From Ottowia flava (GTDB lineage: Bacteria > Pseudomonadota > Gammaproteobacteria > Burkholderiales > Burkholderiaceae_C): a DNA stretch of 64,000 nt. The stretch covers positions 1 through 64,000 of the forward strand of contig NZ_JBHUEJ010000016.1 in NCBI RefSeq assembly GCF_042680565.1, in the 5' to 3' direction. The notes below the pieces were generated by a model. It was given only the letters and a program-made list of their open reading frames with translations. It had not been told where the DNA came from and did no database searches. A program made the translations under genes and the position numbers. Each line of letters starts with the position of its first letter. Within the stretch, counting starts at the first letter, position 1. Below, piece by piece: positions 15,617-23,595 of this stretch.

Positions 15617-17284
15617 TCAATCCGTGGCGTAAATGTCCACGTCCTTGGTTTCACGCACGAACAGCACGCCGACGATGAAGGTGATCGCCGCGATCACGAT
15701 CGGGTACCAGAGGCCGTAATACATGTTGCCGTTGGACGCGACCATCGCGAACGAGATCGTGGGCAGCATGCCGCCGAACCAGCCGTTGCCGATGTGGTAG
15801 GGCAGGCTCATCGAGGTGTAGCGAATGCGGGTCGGGAACATCTCCACCAATGCTGCGGCGATCGGGCCGTAGACCATGGTCACGTAGATCACCAGCAGCG
15901 TCAGAATGGCGATCATCAGCGGCTTGTTCATCTTGGCCGGATCGGCCTTGGCAGGGTAGCCGTCGGCCTTCAGCGTGTCGCCCACTTCCTTCTTGAACGC
16001 GGCGATGGCCTTGGCGCTGGTCTCGTCGAACTTGCCACCCGCCACCACGCCGTTCGGTGCAGGGATCTCCTTCGGCCCGATCTTGACGACCGCCGGACCC
16101 GTGCCCACGGCATTCTCATAGCTCACCGACTGCTGCGCGAGGAAACGCTTGGCGATATCGCACGAAGTGTGGAAGTCGATGTCGCGCGCCACGGGGTTGC
16201 CGCCGAACGAGCACTCCTTCGGATCGGCCGTCACGACCACCTGGTTGGCCTGCTGGGCCGCTGCGAGGTCGGGGTTGGCCGCGGCCGTCAGCGCCTTGAA
16301 CAGCGGGAAGTAGGTCAGCACCGCCAAAAGCAGACCGGCCATGATGATCGGCTTGCGGCCAATCTTGTCCGACAGCGTGCCGAAGATCACGAAGAACGGC
16401 GTGGCGATCAGCAGCGCGATGGCGATCATGATGTTGGCAGTCGACGCGTCCACCTTCAGCACGCTTGTCAGGAAGAACAGCGAGTAGAACTGACCCGTGT
16501 ACCAGACCACGGCCTGACCAGCCACCAGACCGAAGAGGGCCAGCAGCACGATCTTCAGGTTCTTCCACTGGCCGAAGGACTCGGACAGCGGGGCCTTGGA
16601 GGTCTTGCCCTCGGCCTTCATCTTCTGGAAGGCGGGCGATTCGTTCATCGACAGGCGAATCCATACCGAGATGCCGAGCAGCGCGATCGAGAGGATGAAC
16701 GGAATGCGCCAACCCCAGTCGGCAAACGCCTCCTCGCCCAGCACCGTGCGCACCACCAGAATGATGATCAGCGACAGGAACAGGCCCAGCGTCGCAGTGG
16801 TCTGGATCCACGCGGTGTAGGCGCCGCGCTTGCCGTTGGGGGCATGCTCGGCCACGTAGGTGGCAGCACCGCCGTACTCACCGCCCAGCGCCAAGCCTTG
16901 CAGCATGCGCAGGATGATCAGGATGACCGGGGCCATCACGCCAATGGAGGCGTAGGTCGGCAGGATACCGACCACGAAGGTCGACATGCCCATGATCAGG
17001 ATCGTCACCAGGAAGGTGTACTTGCGGCCGATCATGTCGCCCAGGCGGCCGAACACCAGCGCGCCGAATGGGCGCACGATGAAGCCCGCGGCAAATGCCA
17101 GCAGCGCGAAGATGAACGCGGACGTCGGGTCCAGACCAGCGAAGAACTGCTTGGCGATGATCGCTGCCAGCGAGCCGTACAGGTAGAAGTCGTACCACTC
17201 GAACACGGTGCCGAGTGACGAGGCGAAGATGACTTTCTTCTCCTCTGCGGTCATCGGCCGATTGGCCGCCGCTGCAGTTGCCAT
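15617..17284 (-). CDS. MHS-family MFS transporter (metabolite:proton symporter)
   Basis: A 555-residue inner-membrane protein. ATG 17284 has AAGGAGA upstream. The start of helix 1 is SLGTVFEWYDFYLYGSLA, and the loop 2-3 motif is RPFGALVFGRLGDMIGRKYTF. LQGLALGGEYGGAATYVAE and the loop 8-9 copy FGTLSDKIGRKP also match; all are diagnostic of the metabolite:H+ symporter group (ProP, ShiA, KgtP). It is about 100 residues longer than those proteins. A soluble insert at about 335-450, holding two Cys (ECSFGG and TSCDIA), lies between two late helices and probably faces the periplasm. The substrate is unknown. A terminator follows the gene, and it appears monocistronic. Confidence 0.85.
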   Translation of the reverse strand: MATAAAANRPMTAEEKKVIFASSLGTVFEWYDFYLYGSLAAIIAKQFFAGLDPTSAFIFALLAFAAGFIVRPFGALVFGRLGDMIGRKYTFLVTILIMGMSTFVVGILPTYASIGVMAPVILIILRMLQGLALGGEYGGAATYVAEHAPNGKRGAYTAWIQTTATLGLFLSLIIILVVRTVLGEEAFADWGWRIPFILSIALLGISVWIRLSMNESPAFQKMKAEGKTSKAPLSESFGQWKNLKIVLLALFGLVAGQAVVWYTGQFYSLFFLTSVLKVDASTANIMIAIALLIATPFFVIFGTLSDKIGRKPIIMAGLLLAVLTYFPLFKALTAAANPDLAAAQQANQVVVTADPKECSFGGNPVARDIDFHTSCDIAKRFLAQQSVSYENAVGTGPAVVKIGPKEIPAPNGVVAGGKFDETSAKAIAAFKKEVGDTLKADGYPAKADPAKMNKPLMIAILTLLVIYVTMVYGPIAAALVEMFPTRIRYTSMSLPYHIGNGWFGGMLPTISFAMVASNGNMYYGLWYPIVIAAITFIVGVLFVRETKDVDIYATD

Positions 17285-17951
17285 GAGATGTCTCCTTGGG
17301 TGGTGAACGCGCGAGCTGCGGACACGCAACGAGTTGTGTCCTGCGTCGAAATGTCCAAGCAGCGGCTGACCGATTTCTGACAAGCCCAGGCAGCGTCGCG
17401 AACGCAATCTGAACAAAGCCTGACAACTTTCGGGATAACCCTGCCGGTATTTTTTTTGATGCGAAATTTGGTGGACTCAGAGCGGTCTACGGCTTGCTTT
17501 TCTTGCTCCCTTGCCCCCGCGAAAACCCTGATAAAAAAAATTAAGCCACATGGGACACCAACGTCGCGTCAAACCCTCACTGCGCGGGCGCGCTCAGGCG
17601 GCCACATCGGCATGCGCCGCGCAGGTTGACTTTGTCTGCCTGTACGGGATTGGTGTTCAGGTGCGGGGAAAAGGCGCCCGCGGCTTTGTCGGCGTCAGCG
17701 CGTCGCACCGTGCGATCGCCTGCGTTGGTCGCGCGAAAAACAGGCCGTTCAAGCCCAATCCTGACCCCGCCCGGTACCTGCAGGGCCGCCAGCGTCCGTC
17801 ACCTCGCGCACGAACCACGCCGACAGTCTGAGCGCTCGACGTTCCGCGCGATATTGGCCTCTAACCTATGCCCATTCTGCGCCAGAAGCTTCTCTTTTAA
17901 TAGCAACCGCGTATCGCCATCGGCGCGCCGGCACGGGGCGCCGTCACACCG
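17285..17951. other. Intergenic region with no supported gene
   Basis: This is 667 bases between the MFS gene and the isomerase gene. The part next to the MFS start must hold its promoter, but I find no convincing -35/-10 pair. An AT-rich patch with T- and A-runs lies at about 17450-17545. Open frames in 17550-17830 show no family resemblance and no ribosome-binding site, and I do not call them. A dispersed repeat copy is at 17851-17906. Confidence 0.6.
17851..17906 (-). repeat. Dispersed repeat, copy 5
   Basis: In the minus orientation it reads TTGCTATTAAAAGAGAAGC, TGGCGCAGAATGGGCATAGG, then TTAGAGGCCAATAT. It lies 3' of the isomerase gene. Confidence 0.75.
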
Positions 17952-18590
17952 TCAGCGCCTGACCGTACCAGCCCCGACGCGGGCAGCGTCTGCCCAGACA
18001 GCGTCCACGCGGTCATCGCCTTCGAGCTGCGCGCGCAGCATGGGCAGCGCGTCCAATCCCCAGAACAGGCGGCCGTCGACGGCCAGGGTCGGCACGCCAA
18101 ACACACCGGCTGACAGGGCGCCTTCGGTGGCGACCTTCAGCATCTGCTTGACCTCGTCGCTGGCCGGGTCGCGTGCCGGGGCGAGCTGGGCCGTCACCTC
18201 CGCCAGCCTATCCGGGTCATCGGCCGCCGCACCGCCTGCACGCCAGACATGGTGCAGCAGGGTTTCGCACACATGGCGATTGGGGGTGCCCTGGCGCGCG
18301 CAGGCCCACGCCAGACGCAGCAGCGCCAGCGGATTGAACGGGTGCGCGGCGGGCAGTTGCATCGGGATACCCAGCGCCTGCGCCTGCCAGAGCACCTGAC
18401 GGTACGTCCAGTCGCGCTTTGGCGGGATCTCGGCCGGCCCCAACTGACCGTGCGCCTTCAGCAGCGCGGCAAACAGGATCGGACGGTACACCACCTCATA
18501 GCCCAAGCCCTCCAGCGCGCGCGGCAACTGCTCGAACGCAAGGTACGCATAGGGCGAAATGAAGTCGAGGTAGCAGTCGATGCGTTTCAT
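17952..18590 (-). CDS. 2-hydroxychromene-2-carboxylate isomerase-like protein (DsbA/kappa-GST fold)
   Basis: A 212-residue cytoplasmic protein. The N-terminus MKRIDCYLDFISPYAYLAFEQ carries the Ser used in place of the CxxC motif of DsbA. GVFGVPTLAVDGRLFWGLDAL near the C-terminus is the cis-Pro region. These fit the glutathione-dependent isomerase family of aromatic degradation. No naphthalene or other aromatic genes are nearby, so the physiological role is open; many genomes carry such a stand-alone copy. It is preceded by the DUF1289 and YbaK genes on the same strand, with only 6 bases to the DUF1289 stop. Confidence 0.82.
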   Translation of the reverse strand: MKRIDCYLDFISPYAYLAFEQLPRALEGLGYEVVYRPILFAALLKAHGQLGPAEIPPKRDWTYRQVLWQAQALGIPMQLPAAHPFNPLALLRLAWACARQGTPNRHVCETLLHHVWRAGGAAADDPDRLAEVTAQLAPARDPASDEVKQMLKVATEGALSAGVFGVPTLAVDGRLFWGLDALPMLRAQLEGDDRVDAVWADAARVGAGTVRR

Positions 18591-18596
18591 ACAGAC

Positions 18597-18860
18597 TTAC
18601 GCTCCGGATCGTGCCTGCGGGTGAGCGTTGCGGCGCTCGGCCAGGCGGGCCAGCACCTCGCGTCGCGCGGCGGTGTCCATGGCCCCCCAGCGCGCGATTT
18701 CGTCGGTGCGGCGCAAGCAGCCTTCACACCAGCCGGTCGCCGGGTGCAACCGGCAGACGCCTGTGCAGGGTGACGCGATCTCGTCTTGGGATTGGGGATT
18801 CAGCGAGCCTTCTGGGTCCGCCCCATCTGCGCAGGCAGCTTCTCTATTCATAGCACTCAA
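18597..18860 (-). CDS. DUF1289 small cysteine-rich protein
   Basis: An 87-residue protein. The C-terminal part SPCTGVCRLHPATGWCEGC has the four Cys of DUF1289, a likely metal-binding module, followed by RRTDEIARW. TTG 18860 overlaps the YbaK stop by TTGA, arguing for coupling; ATG 18851 is the alternative. The first 15-18 residues (MNREAACADGADPEG) are encoded by a dispersed-repeat copy, which explains why the N-terminus does not look like the family. It is probably cotranscribed with its neighbours on both sides. Confidence 0.75.
   Translation of the reverse strand: MSAMNREAACADGADPEGSLNPQSQDEIASPCTGVCRLHPATGWCEGCLRRTDEIARWGAMDTAARREVLARLAERRNAHPQARSGA
18806..18856 (-). repeat. Dispersed repeat, copy 6 (N-terminus of DUF1289 gene)
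   Basis: In the minus orientation it reads GTGCTATGAATAGAGAAGC, then TGCCTGCGCAGATGGGG. The ATG in it can serve as the start codon of the DUF1289 gene. Confidence 0.7.
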
Positions 18861-19363
18861 GCAACGTCGACGGCCTGCACGACGTCGGCCACCGGCGCGC
18901 CGGTCAGGCGCTCCAGATCCGCCGGACGCAACTGGAACACCCCATGCGGGTGTCCCGCGGCAGCCCAGATGACATCAAAGCGGTAAAGCTCGCGGTCGAT
19001 CAAGGTGACCGGCGCCTCGGTGTGCGCCAGCGGCGCCACGCCGCCAATGGTGAAGCCGGTGCGCGCCTTCACGAAGTCGGCGTCGGCGCGGCCGATCTTG
19101 CCCACCAGCGCCGCCACGCGCTTCTCGTCCACGCGGCGGTCACCGCTGGTGATGACCAGCACGGCCACGTCGTCCTCCTTGCGGCGGAAGATGATGCTTT
19201 TGGCAATCTGGCCAACGCCGATGCCCAGCGCGTCGGCAGCCTGCTGCGCGGTGCGTGCCGCGTCGTCCAGCATGACAGGCCCGTGCGCGTGGCCGGCTGC
19301 GGCCAGCGCGCGCGCCACGCGCTGCACACCCTCGGGCAGGTTCTGGGATGGGGTTGCGCTCAC
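18857..19363 (-). CDS. YbaK/EbsC-type aminoacyl-tRNA deacylase-like protein
   Basis: A 168-residue cytoplasmic protein. The pattern AQQAADALGIGVGQIAKSIIFR holds the Lys used by YbaK/ProX editing domains. VLVITSGDRRVDEKRVAAL and ARTGFTIGGVAPLAH (the GG-x-x-P loop) complete the family signature. Members hydrolyse mischarged tRNAs such as Cys- or Ala-tRNA(Pro). Which tRNA this one edits cannot be read from sequence alone. Its stop overlaps the TTG start of the DUF1289 gene. Confidence 0.87.
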   Translation of the reverse strand: MSATPSQNLPEGVQRVARALAAAGHAHGPVMLDDAARTAQQAADALGIGVGQIAKSIIFRRKEDDVAVLVITSGDRRVDEKRVAALVGKIGRADADFVKARTGFTIGGVAPLAHTEAPVTLIDRELYRFDVIWAAAGHPHGVFQLRPADLERLTGAPVADVVQAVDVA

Positions 19364-19400
19364 GTCAGAAAAAGCCTTTCCGGTTGCCCGTATCCGTTGC

Positions 19401-19949
19401 TCAGTAGCGGAGCATGGACTCGGTGTTCATGCGATCGCGCAGGCGGCGCAATTCGCGCTCGGCACGGTGAAGCCGGTCGCCCACGTTCTCGCCTTTGCGC
19501 TGACGCTCCCGCAGCCGGTCGATCTCACGGTACTGACGGTCAATGTCATTTTGCAGCTCGCGCATGCGACGCTGGTACTCGAAGCGCTCGAACGCCGGCC
19601 GGTAGTAGTACAGGAATTGCGGCTCGAGCTCGGGAGGACAGTAGCCGGTCTCATAGCGGCCGCCGCGCCGAGCGAAATTCTCTGCGCCCCCGGGCGTGCA
19701 GAAAACGCGCAGTCCGTCCTGCCAACCGCGCCCATAGGCGCCCATATCGGCGCCAAAGCCCAGCTCCTGACACGCTTCGGCTCGGCGCCGCCCCGTGGCA
19801 CTGCCGCTCCCGCTCGAAGCGTCGTTGTAGCCGAGAGACTGCCAGTCGGCTTTCTGACAGTCCTCTGCGTTCATCGTGGCGCAGCCACCCAGAACGCCAA
19901 CCAAGGCCAGGCAGGCCCCGATGCGCAGCGCGATGCTCAGTCTTTGCAT
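19401..19949 (-). CDS. DUF2799 outer-membrane lipoprotein
   Basis: A 182-residue protein with a lipoprotein signal peptide ending at lipobox LGGC (MQRLSIALRIGACLALVGVL). The mature part starts ATMNAEDCQKADWQSLGYNDA. With EACQELGFGADMGAYGRGWQDGL and FCTPGGAENFARRGGRYETG this matches DUF2799. The last 60 residues are strongly charged, rich in Arg and Glu, and predicted to form a coiled coil. The molecular function of the family is not known. The frame ends 37 bases before the YbaK start. Confidence 0.82.
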   Translation of the reverse strand: MQRLSIALRIGACLALVGVLGGCATMNAEDCQKADWQSLGYNDASSGSGSATGRRRAEACQELGFGADMGAYGRGWQDGLRVFCTPGGAENFARRGGRYETGYCPPELEPQFLYYYRPAFERFEYQRRMRELQNDIDRQYREIDRLRERQRKGENVGDRLHRAERELRRLRDRMNTESMLRY

Positions 19950-20046
19950 GCTTGCTCCTCACTCCACGTTGTTGTGAGCGAAGCATAATGCGGCGCCCGA
20001 AACCCTTGCAAGCCGGCCTTCACCATCGTGCCCGCAAGAAGTGGTG

Positions 20047-20094
20047 TGCCTGCGCCCATCTTTTGGACGCAGGCAGCTACTTTTTTTGATAGCT
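20047..20094 (-). repeat. Dispersed repeat, copy 7 (long-hairpin variant)
   Basis: In the minus orientation it reads GAAAGCTATCAAAAAAAGTAGC. A perfect-looking hairpin follows, TGCCTGCG/CGCAGGCA, around an A-rich loop. It sits between the DUF2799 start and the mvaB stop. Confidence 0.65.
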
Positions 20095-20202
20095 TTCAGC
20101 CTGCACAGCGTTGTCCTAAACCCGCGGCCAACTGAGGGTGCAGGCGGGCACCGCCGACACCGCAATGCGTGGGCTGGCGGGCAGCCACCAGCTGCAGCGC
20201 GG

Positions 20203-21108
20203 TCAGGCGCGCTTGGCGATCAGGGCCGTGGCCACGCGTGAGCCGGTCTTGCGGCCGAGCTGCTCGCTGACGTAGGCGCCGGCGTCGATCAGTTGGTCCA
20301 GATCGATGCCGGTCTCGATGCCCATGCCCTGCAGCATGTAGACCACGTCTTCCGTCGCCACGTTGCCGGTCGCGCCCTTGGCGTACGGACAGCCGCCCAG
20401 GCCCGCCACCGAGGTGTCGTACTGCCAGACCCCCATTTCGAGCGCCGCCAGGGTGTTGGCCAGCGCCTGGCCATAGGTGTCGTGGAAGTGGCCAGATACG
20501 TCGTTCAGGTCGTAATGCTGCAGTGTGGCCTCGATCGCTGCCTGAACTTTGCGCGGCGTGCCGACGCCAATCGTGTCGGCCACCCCCACGTGCTGAACGC
20601 CAATGCCCTTCATCAGGCCAGCCAGGTAACCCACGCGCTCGGGCGCGATCTCGCCCTCATAGGGGCAGCCCACCGCGCAACTCATGGCGCCGCGCACATA
20701 AATGCCCTTGGCGCGTGCGGCCTCAACCACCGGCGCGAACCGCTCGATGCTTTCAGCGATGGAGCAATTGATGTTCTTCTGGCTGAAAGCCTCGCTGGCC
20801 GCGCCGAAGACGACGATCTCGTCCGGGCGGTCGGCCAGCGCAGCTTCAAAGCCCTTCAAGTTCGGCGTCAGCACGCTGTAGCGCACGCCCGGCTGACGCT
20901 GGACGCCGCTCATCACCTCGTGGTTGTCGGCCATCTGTGGCACCCACTTGGGGCTGACGTAGCTGGTGACTTCGATGTCCTTCAGGCCTGCTGCCTGCAG
21001 GCGGTGCACCAGCTCGATCTTGACCGCCGCGGGCACGGGCTGCTTTTCGTTCTGCAGACCGTCGCGCGGGCCGACATCGGTGATCTTGACTCGGAGGGGC
21101 AGTGTCAT
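20203..21108 (-). CDS. mvaB: Hydroxymethylglutaryl-CoA lyase
   Basis: A 301-residue enzyme that splits HMG-CoA into acetoacetate and acetyl-CoA, the last step of leucine degradation. ATG 21108 gives MTLPLRVKITDVGPRDGLQNEK, which contains the metal-binding Asp and the catalytic DGLQNE. SCAVGCPYEGEIAPERV and the active-site Cys loop GLGGCPYAKGATGNVATED are intact. In the liu naming this is liuE. Here it stands about 3.5 kb from the carboxylase genes, separated by ghrA and a plus-strand kinase pair, so it is probably transcribed on its own. Confidence 0.93.
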   Translation of the reverse strand: MTLPLRVKITDVGPRDGLQNEKQPVPAAVKIELVHRLQAAGLKDIEVTSYVSPKWVPQMADNHEVMSGVQRQPGVRYSVLTPNLKGFEAALADRPDEIVVFGAASEAFSQKNINCSIAESIERFAPVVEAARAKGIYVRGAMSCAVGCPYEGEIAPERVGYLAGLMKGIGVQHVGVADTIGVGTPRKVQAAIEATLQHYDLNDVSGHFHDTYGQALANTLAALEMGVWQYDTSVAGLGGCPYAKGATGNVATEDVVYMLQGMGIETGIDLDQLIDAGAYVSEQLGRKTGSRVATALIAKRA

Positions 21109-21238
21109 GGCAATGTATCGGCTGTGTGGCACGGGAATTGGGCAGTGTAGCGCCGGGGCCGTGCGGGTGCTTCGCCGCCTCTGGCTTGCCCGCAACCTTA
21201 AGATGGCAGGCCGCGTCCCGGCGAATGGACCGTTCACG

Positions 21239-22003
21239 ATGAAGATTGCCCTGCTGTCAGACATTCATGCCAATCTGCATGCGCTTGACGCATGCCTGGC
21301 CCACGCCGAAGCCGCGGGCGTGCAAGGCTATGCCTTGCTGGGCGATTTGGTCGGCTACGGCGCGTTTCCGGCCGAAGTGGTGCGGCGCGCGATGGCGCTG
21401 GTCGCCGCGGGCGCCCCTGCCGTCATGGGCAACCACGACCATTACGCCAATGTGCAGGTCACTGACGCCAAGCAGATGGCGCACACCGGCGTGGCTTGGA
21501 CGCAGGCGCAGCTGGGCGGCCCCGAACTCGGCTTCCTGGCGCAGCTGCCGATGACCGCCCGCCTGGGCAGCGCACTGCTGGTACATGCCAGCGCCGACGC
21601 GCCGCCACAGTGGCGCTACGTCACCAACCCGCAGCTGGCCGCCCTCAGCCTGGACGGCGCGACCGAGCCGCCCACGGGCAGCGACGCCGTGCACTACGTC
21701 TTCGGCGGTCACGTGCACGCGCAGACGCTCTACTTTCGCGGCGGCGCAGGCAAGCTGATGCCCTTTGCGCCCACGCCCGGTGTGCCGATTCCGGTGCCGC
21801 GCCACCGGCGCTGGCTCGCCACGGTCGGCTCGGTCGGCCAGCCACGCGATGGTCGCGTGGACGCCATGTACGCGATCTTCGACGAGGCCGCCGCGCAGCT
21901 CACCTTCCACCGCGTGCCCTACGACGTGCAGGCCGCCGCCGCGGCCATCCGCGCCACCCCGTTGCCGCCCTTCTTCGCCGACCGGCTGGAGACCGGCCAG
22001 TGA
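21239..22003 (+). CDS. Calcineurin-like metallophosphoesterase
   Basis: A 254-residue cytoplasmic enzyme. The metal-binding blocks are in order: SDIHANLHAL, LGDLVGYG, GNHDHY and FGGHVHAQTLYFRG. It resembles YfcE/diadenosine-tetraphosphatase-like proteins of the Metallophos_2 type. The substrate could be a phosphoprotein, a cyclic nucleotide or a small phosphodiester. The gene ends in a GTGA overlap with the Ser/Thr kinase gene, so a phosphoesterase and a protein kinase are made from the same message. It is divergent from mvaB, and the two start codons are 130 bases apart. Confidence 0.85.
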   Translation: MKIALLSDIHANLHALDACLAHAEAAGVQGYALLGDLVGYGAFPAEVVRRAMALVAAGAPAVMGNHDHYANVQVTDAKQMAHTGVAWTQAQLGGPELGFLAQLPMTARLGSALLVHASADAPPQWRYVTNPQLAALSLDGATEPPTGSDAVHYVFGGHVHAQTLYFRGGAGKLMPFAPTPGVPIPVPRHRRWLATVGSVGQPRDGRVDAMYAIFDEAAAQLTFHRVPYDVQAAAAAIRATPLPPFFADRLETGQ

Positions 22004-23487
22004 AGGAGCTGGCGCCCGGCACCGTCGTCGACGGCTTTCGCATCGGCGACCTGCTGCACAAGGGCGGCATGGCGCTGATCTACGGCGTGACCTACGCCGA
22101 CGACCGCCCCGCGCCCTTCCCCATGGTGATGAAGGTGCCACGCATGACCGCTGGCGACGCGGCCGAGACCATTGTCAGCTTCGAGGTGGAGCACCAGATC
22201 CTGCGCACGCTCACCGGCCCGCACGTGCCGCAGCTCGTCGCGGCAGGCGACTTGGCCACGCTGCCCTACCTGGCCATGGAATACGTGCCAGGCCACACGC
22301 TGGACCACTGGCTGGCGCAGGCCACCAGCGGCCAGCCGCTGCCCGCCGCCACCTTGGCGGCGCTGGGCGCGGCCGTGGCCACCGCCGCGCATGCGCTGCA
22401 CCAGCAGAACGCGGTGCACCTGGACTTGAAGCCGGCCAACGTGATCGTCCGCGACCCTTCGGATGCCGCCGCCATCGCGCGCGCCGTGGCCGACCCGCTG
22501 GCCATGCTGGATGCGGTGCTGCTGGACTTTGGCCTGTCCTGGCACGCGCACCTGCCCGACCTGCTGGCCGAGGAGATGCGCCCGGCGGTCGGCTCGCCCG
22601 CCTACATGTCGCCAGAACAGGTGGTCGGCGTGCGCGGCGACCCGCGCAGCGACGTGTTCGCGATCGGCGTGCTGCTGTACGAGTTGGCCACCGGCACGCT
22701 GCCTTTTGGCGCGCCGACCAGCCGCGGCGGCTTGCGTCAGCGCCTGTGGATGGACCCGGTGCCCCCGCGCAAGCTCCGGCCCGACCTGCCGCCCTGGTTG
22801 CAGGAGGTGATCCTGCGTTGCCTGGAGCCGACCGCCGCCGACCGCTACCCGTCCGCCGCGCACCTGGCGTTTGACCTGTCGCACCCTGCACAGGTGCGCG
22901 TCACCGAGCGGGGCGAGCGCCTCACGGGCACGGGCTTTCGCACGCACTTCAAGCGCTGGCTGCGCGCCGCGGGTGAGCAGTACCGGCCCAGCCCGCTGCC
23001 CGCGCGGCAGATCGCCGAGGTGCCGATCCTGATGGTCTGCGTGCCGCACCACGATGTGACCGACGCGACGCTGGAATCGCTGCGCGCAGCGGTCACGCGT
23101 TCGCTGGGCATCCGCCCTGGCGCGCGGCTGGCGGTGGTCACCGTCGTGTCGCCTGGCGCCAGCAGCGCCACCGACAGGGCGCGCAGCGAAACCGCGCTAC
23201 AGCGGCAGATGCTGGCCATGCTCAAGCGCTGGGCCCAGCCGCTGAAGCTGGAGGGGCACCAGGTGTCGTTTCACGTGCTGGAAGACAGCGACCGCGCCGA
23301 CGCCATCGTGCGCTACGCCAGCACCAACAACGTCAGCATGATCGTCCTGGGTGCCGCCACGCACGGCGTGCAACTGCAGCGCTTCATTGCCACGGTGCCC
23401 ATCAAGGTGGCCATGAACGCGCCCTGTACGGTGATCCTGGTCAAGCAGACGCAGCCGCCGGCACCGCTGGGCGGTTTATCTGGCTGA
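22000..23487 (+). CDS. Ser/Thr protein kinase fused to a universal stress protein domain
   Basis: A 495-residue cytoplasmic protein starting at GTG 22000, overlapping the phosphoesterase stop. The kinase domain (about 10-295) has glycine loop LLHKGGMALIYG, Lys45 in VMKVPR, catalytic loop HLDLKPANV (Asp142), DFG at 176-178 and SPAYMSPEQ. The catalytic loop is HLD rather than HRD. The stretch between the catalytic loop and DFG is longer than usual. No membrane segment is present. The C-terminal part (about 340-485) is UspA-like: VPILMVCVPHHDVT..., then SMIVLGAATHGVQLQRF and NAPCTVILVK. The fusion suggests a kinase gated by a nucleotide-binding stress domain, which is inference. The phosphoesterase encoded just upstream may oppose it. 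Confidence 0.85.
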   Translation: MKELAPGTVVDGFRIGDLLHKGGMALIYGVTYADDRPAPFPMVMKVPRMTAGDAAETIVSFEVEHQILRTLTGPHVPQLVAAGDLATLPYLAMEYVPGHTLDHWLAQATSGQPLPAATLAALGAAVATAAHALHQQNAVHLDLKPANVIVRDPSDAAAIARAVADPLAMLDAVLLDFGLSWHAHLPDLLAEEMRPAVGSPAYMSPEQVVGVRGDPRSDVFAIGVLLYELATGTLPFGAPTSRGGLRQRLWMDPVPPRKLRPDLPPWLQEVILRCLEPTAADRYPSAAHLAFDLSHPAQVRVTERGERLTGTGFRTHFKRWLRAAGEQYRPSPLPARQIAEVPILMVCVPHHDVTDATLESLRAAVTRSLGIRPGARLAVVTVVSPGASSATDRARSETALQRQMLAMLKRWAQPLKLEGHQVSFHVLEDSDRADAIVRYASTNNVSMIVLGAATHGVQLQRFIATVPIKVAMNAPCTVILVKQTQPPAPLGGLSG

Positions 23488-23506
23488 TCACATCGCTTCA
23501 GGAATT

Positions 23507-23567
23507 CAAAGAAAATCGGGCTGCAGCCCTACAACCCCCTGCGCAGTCAGCTCCTATTTCGTGAGCA
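23507..23567 (-). repeat. Dispersed repeat, copy 8
   Basis: In the minus orientation it reads TTGCTCACGAAATAGGAGC, TGACTGCGCAGGGGGTTG, then TAGGGCTGCAG and GATTTTC. It lies between the convergent kinase and ghrA genes. Confidence 0.7.
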
Positions 23568-23595
23568 AAAAACCACCAACCAACGTACGACGCAC

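Noticed and set aside
17550..17831. Short plus-strand frames in the MFS-isomerase gap
   Set aside because: They show no recognisable domain, no ribosome-binding site and no coupling to neighbours.
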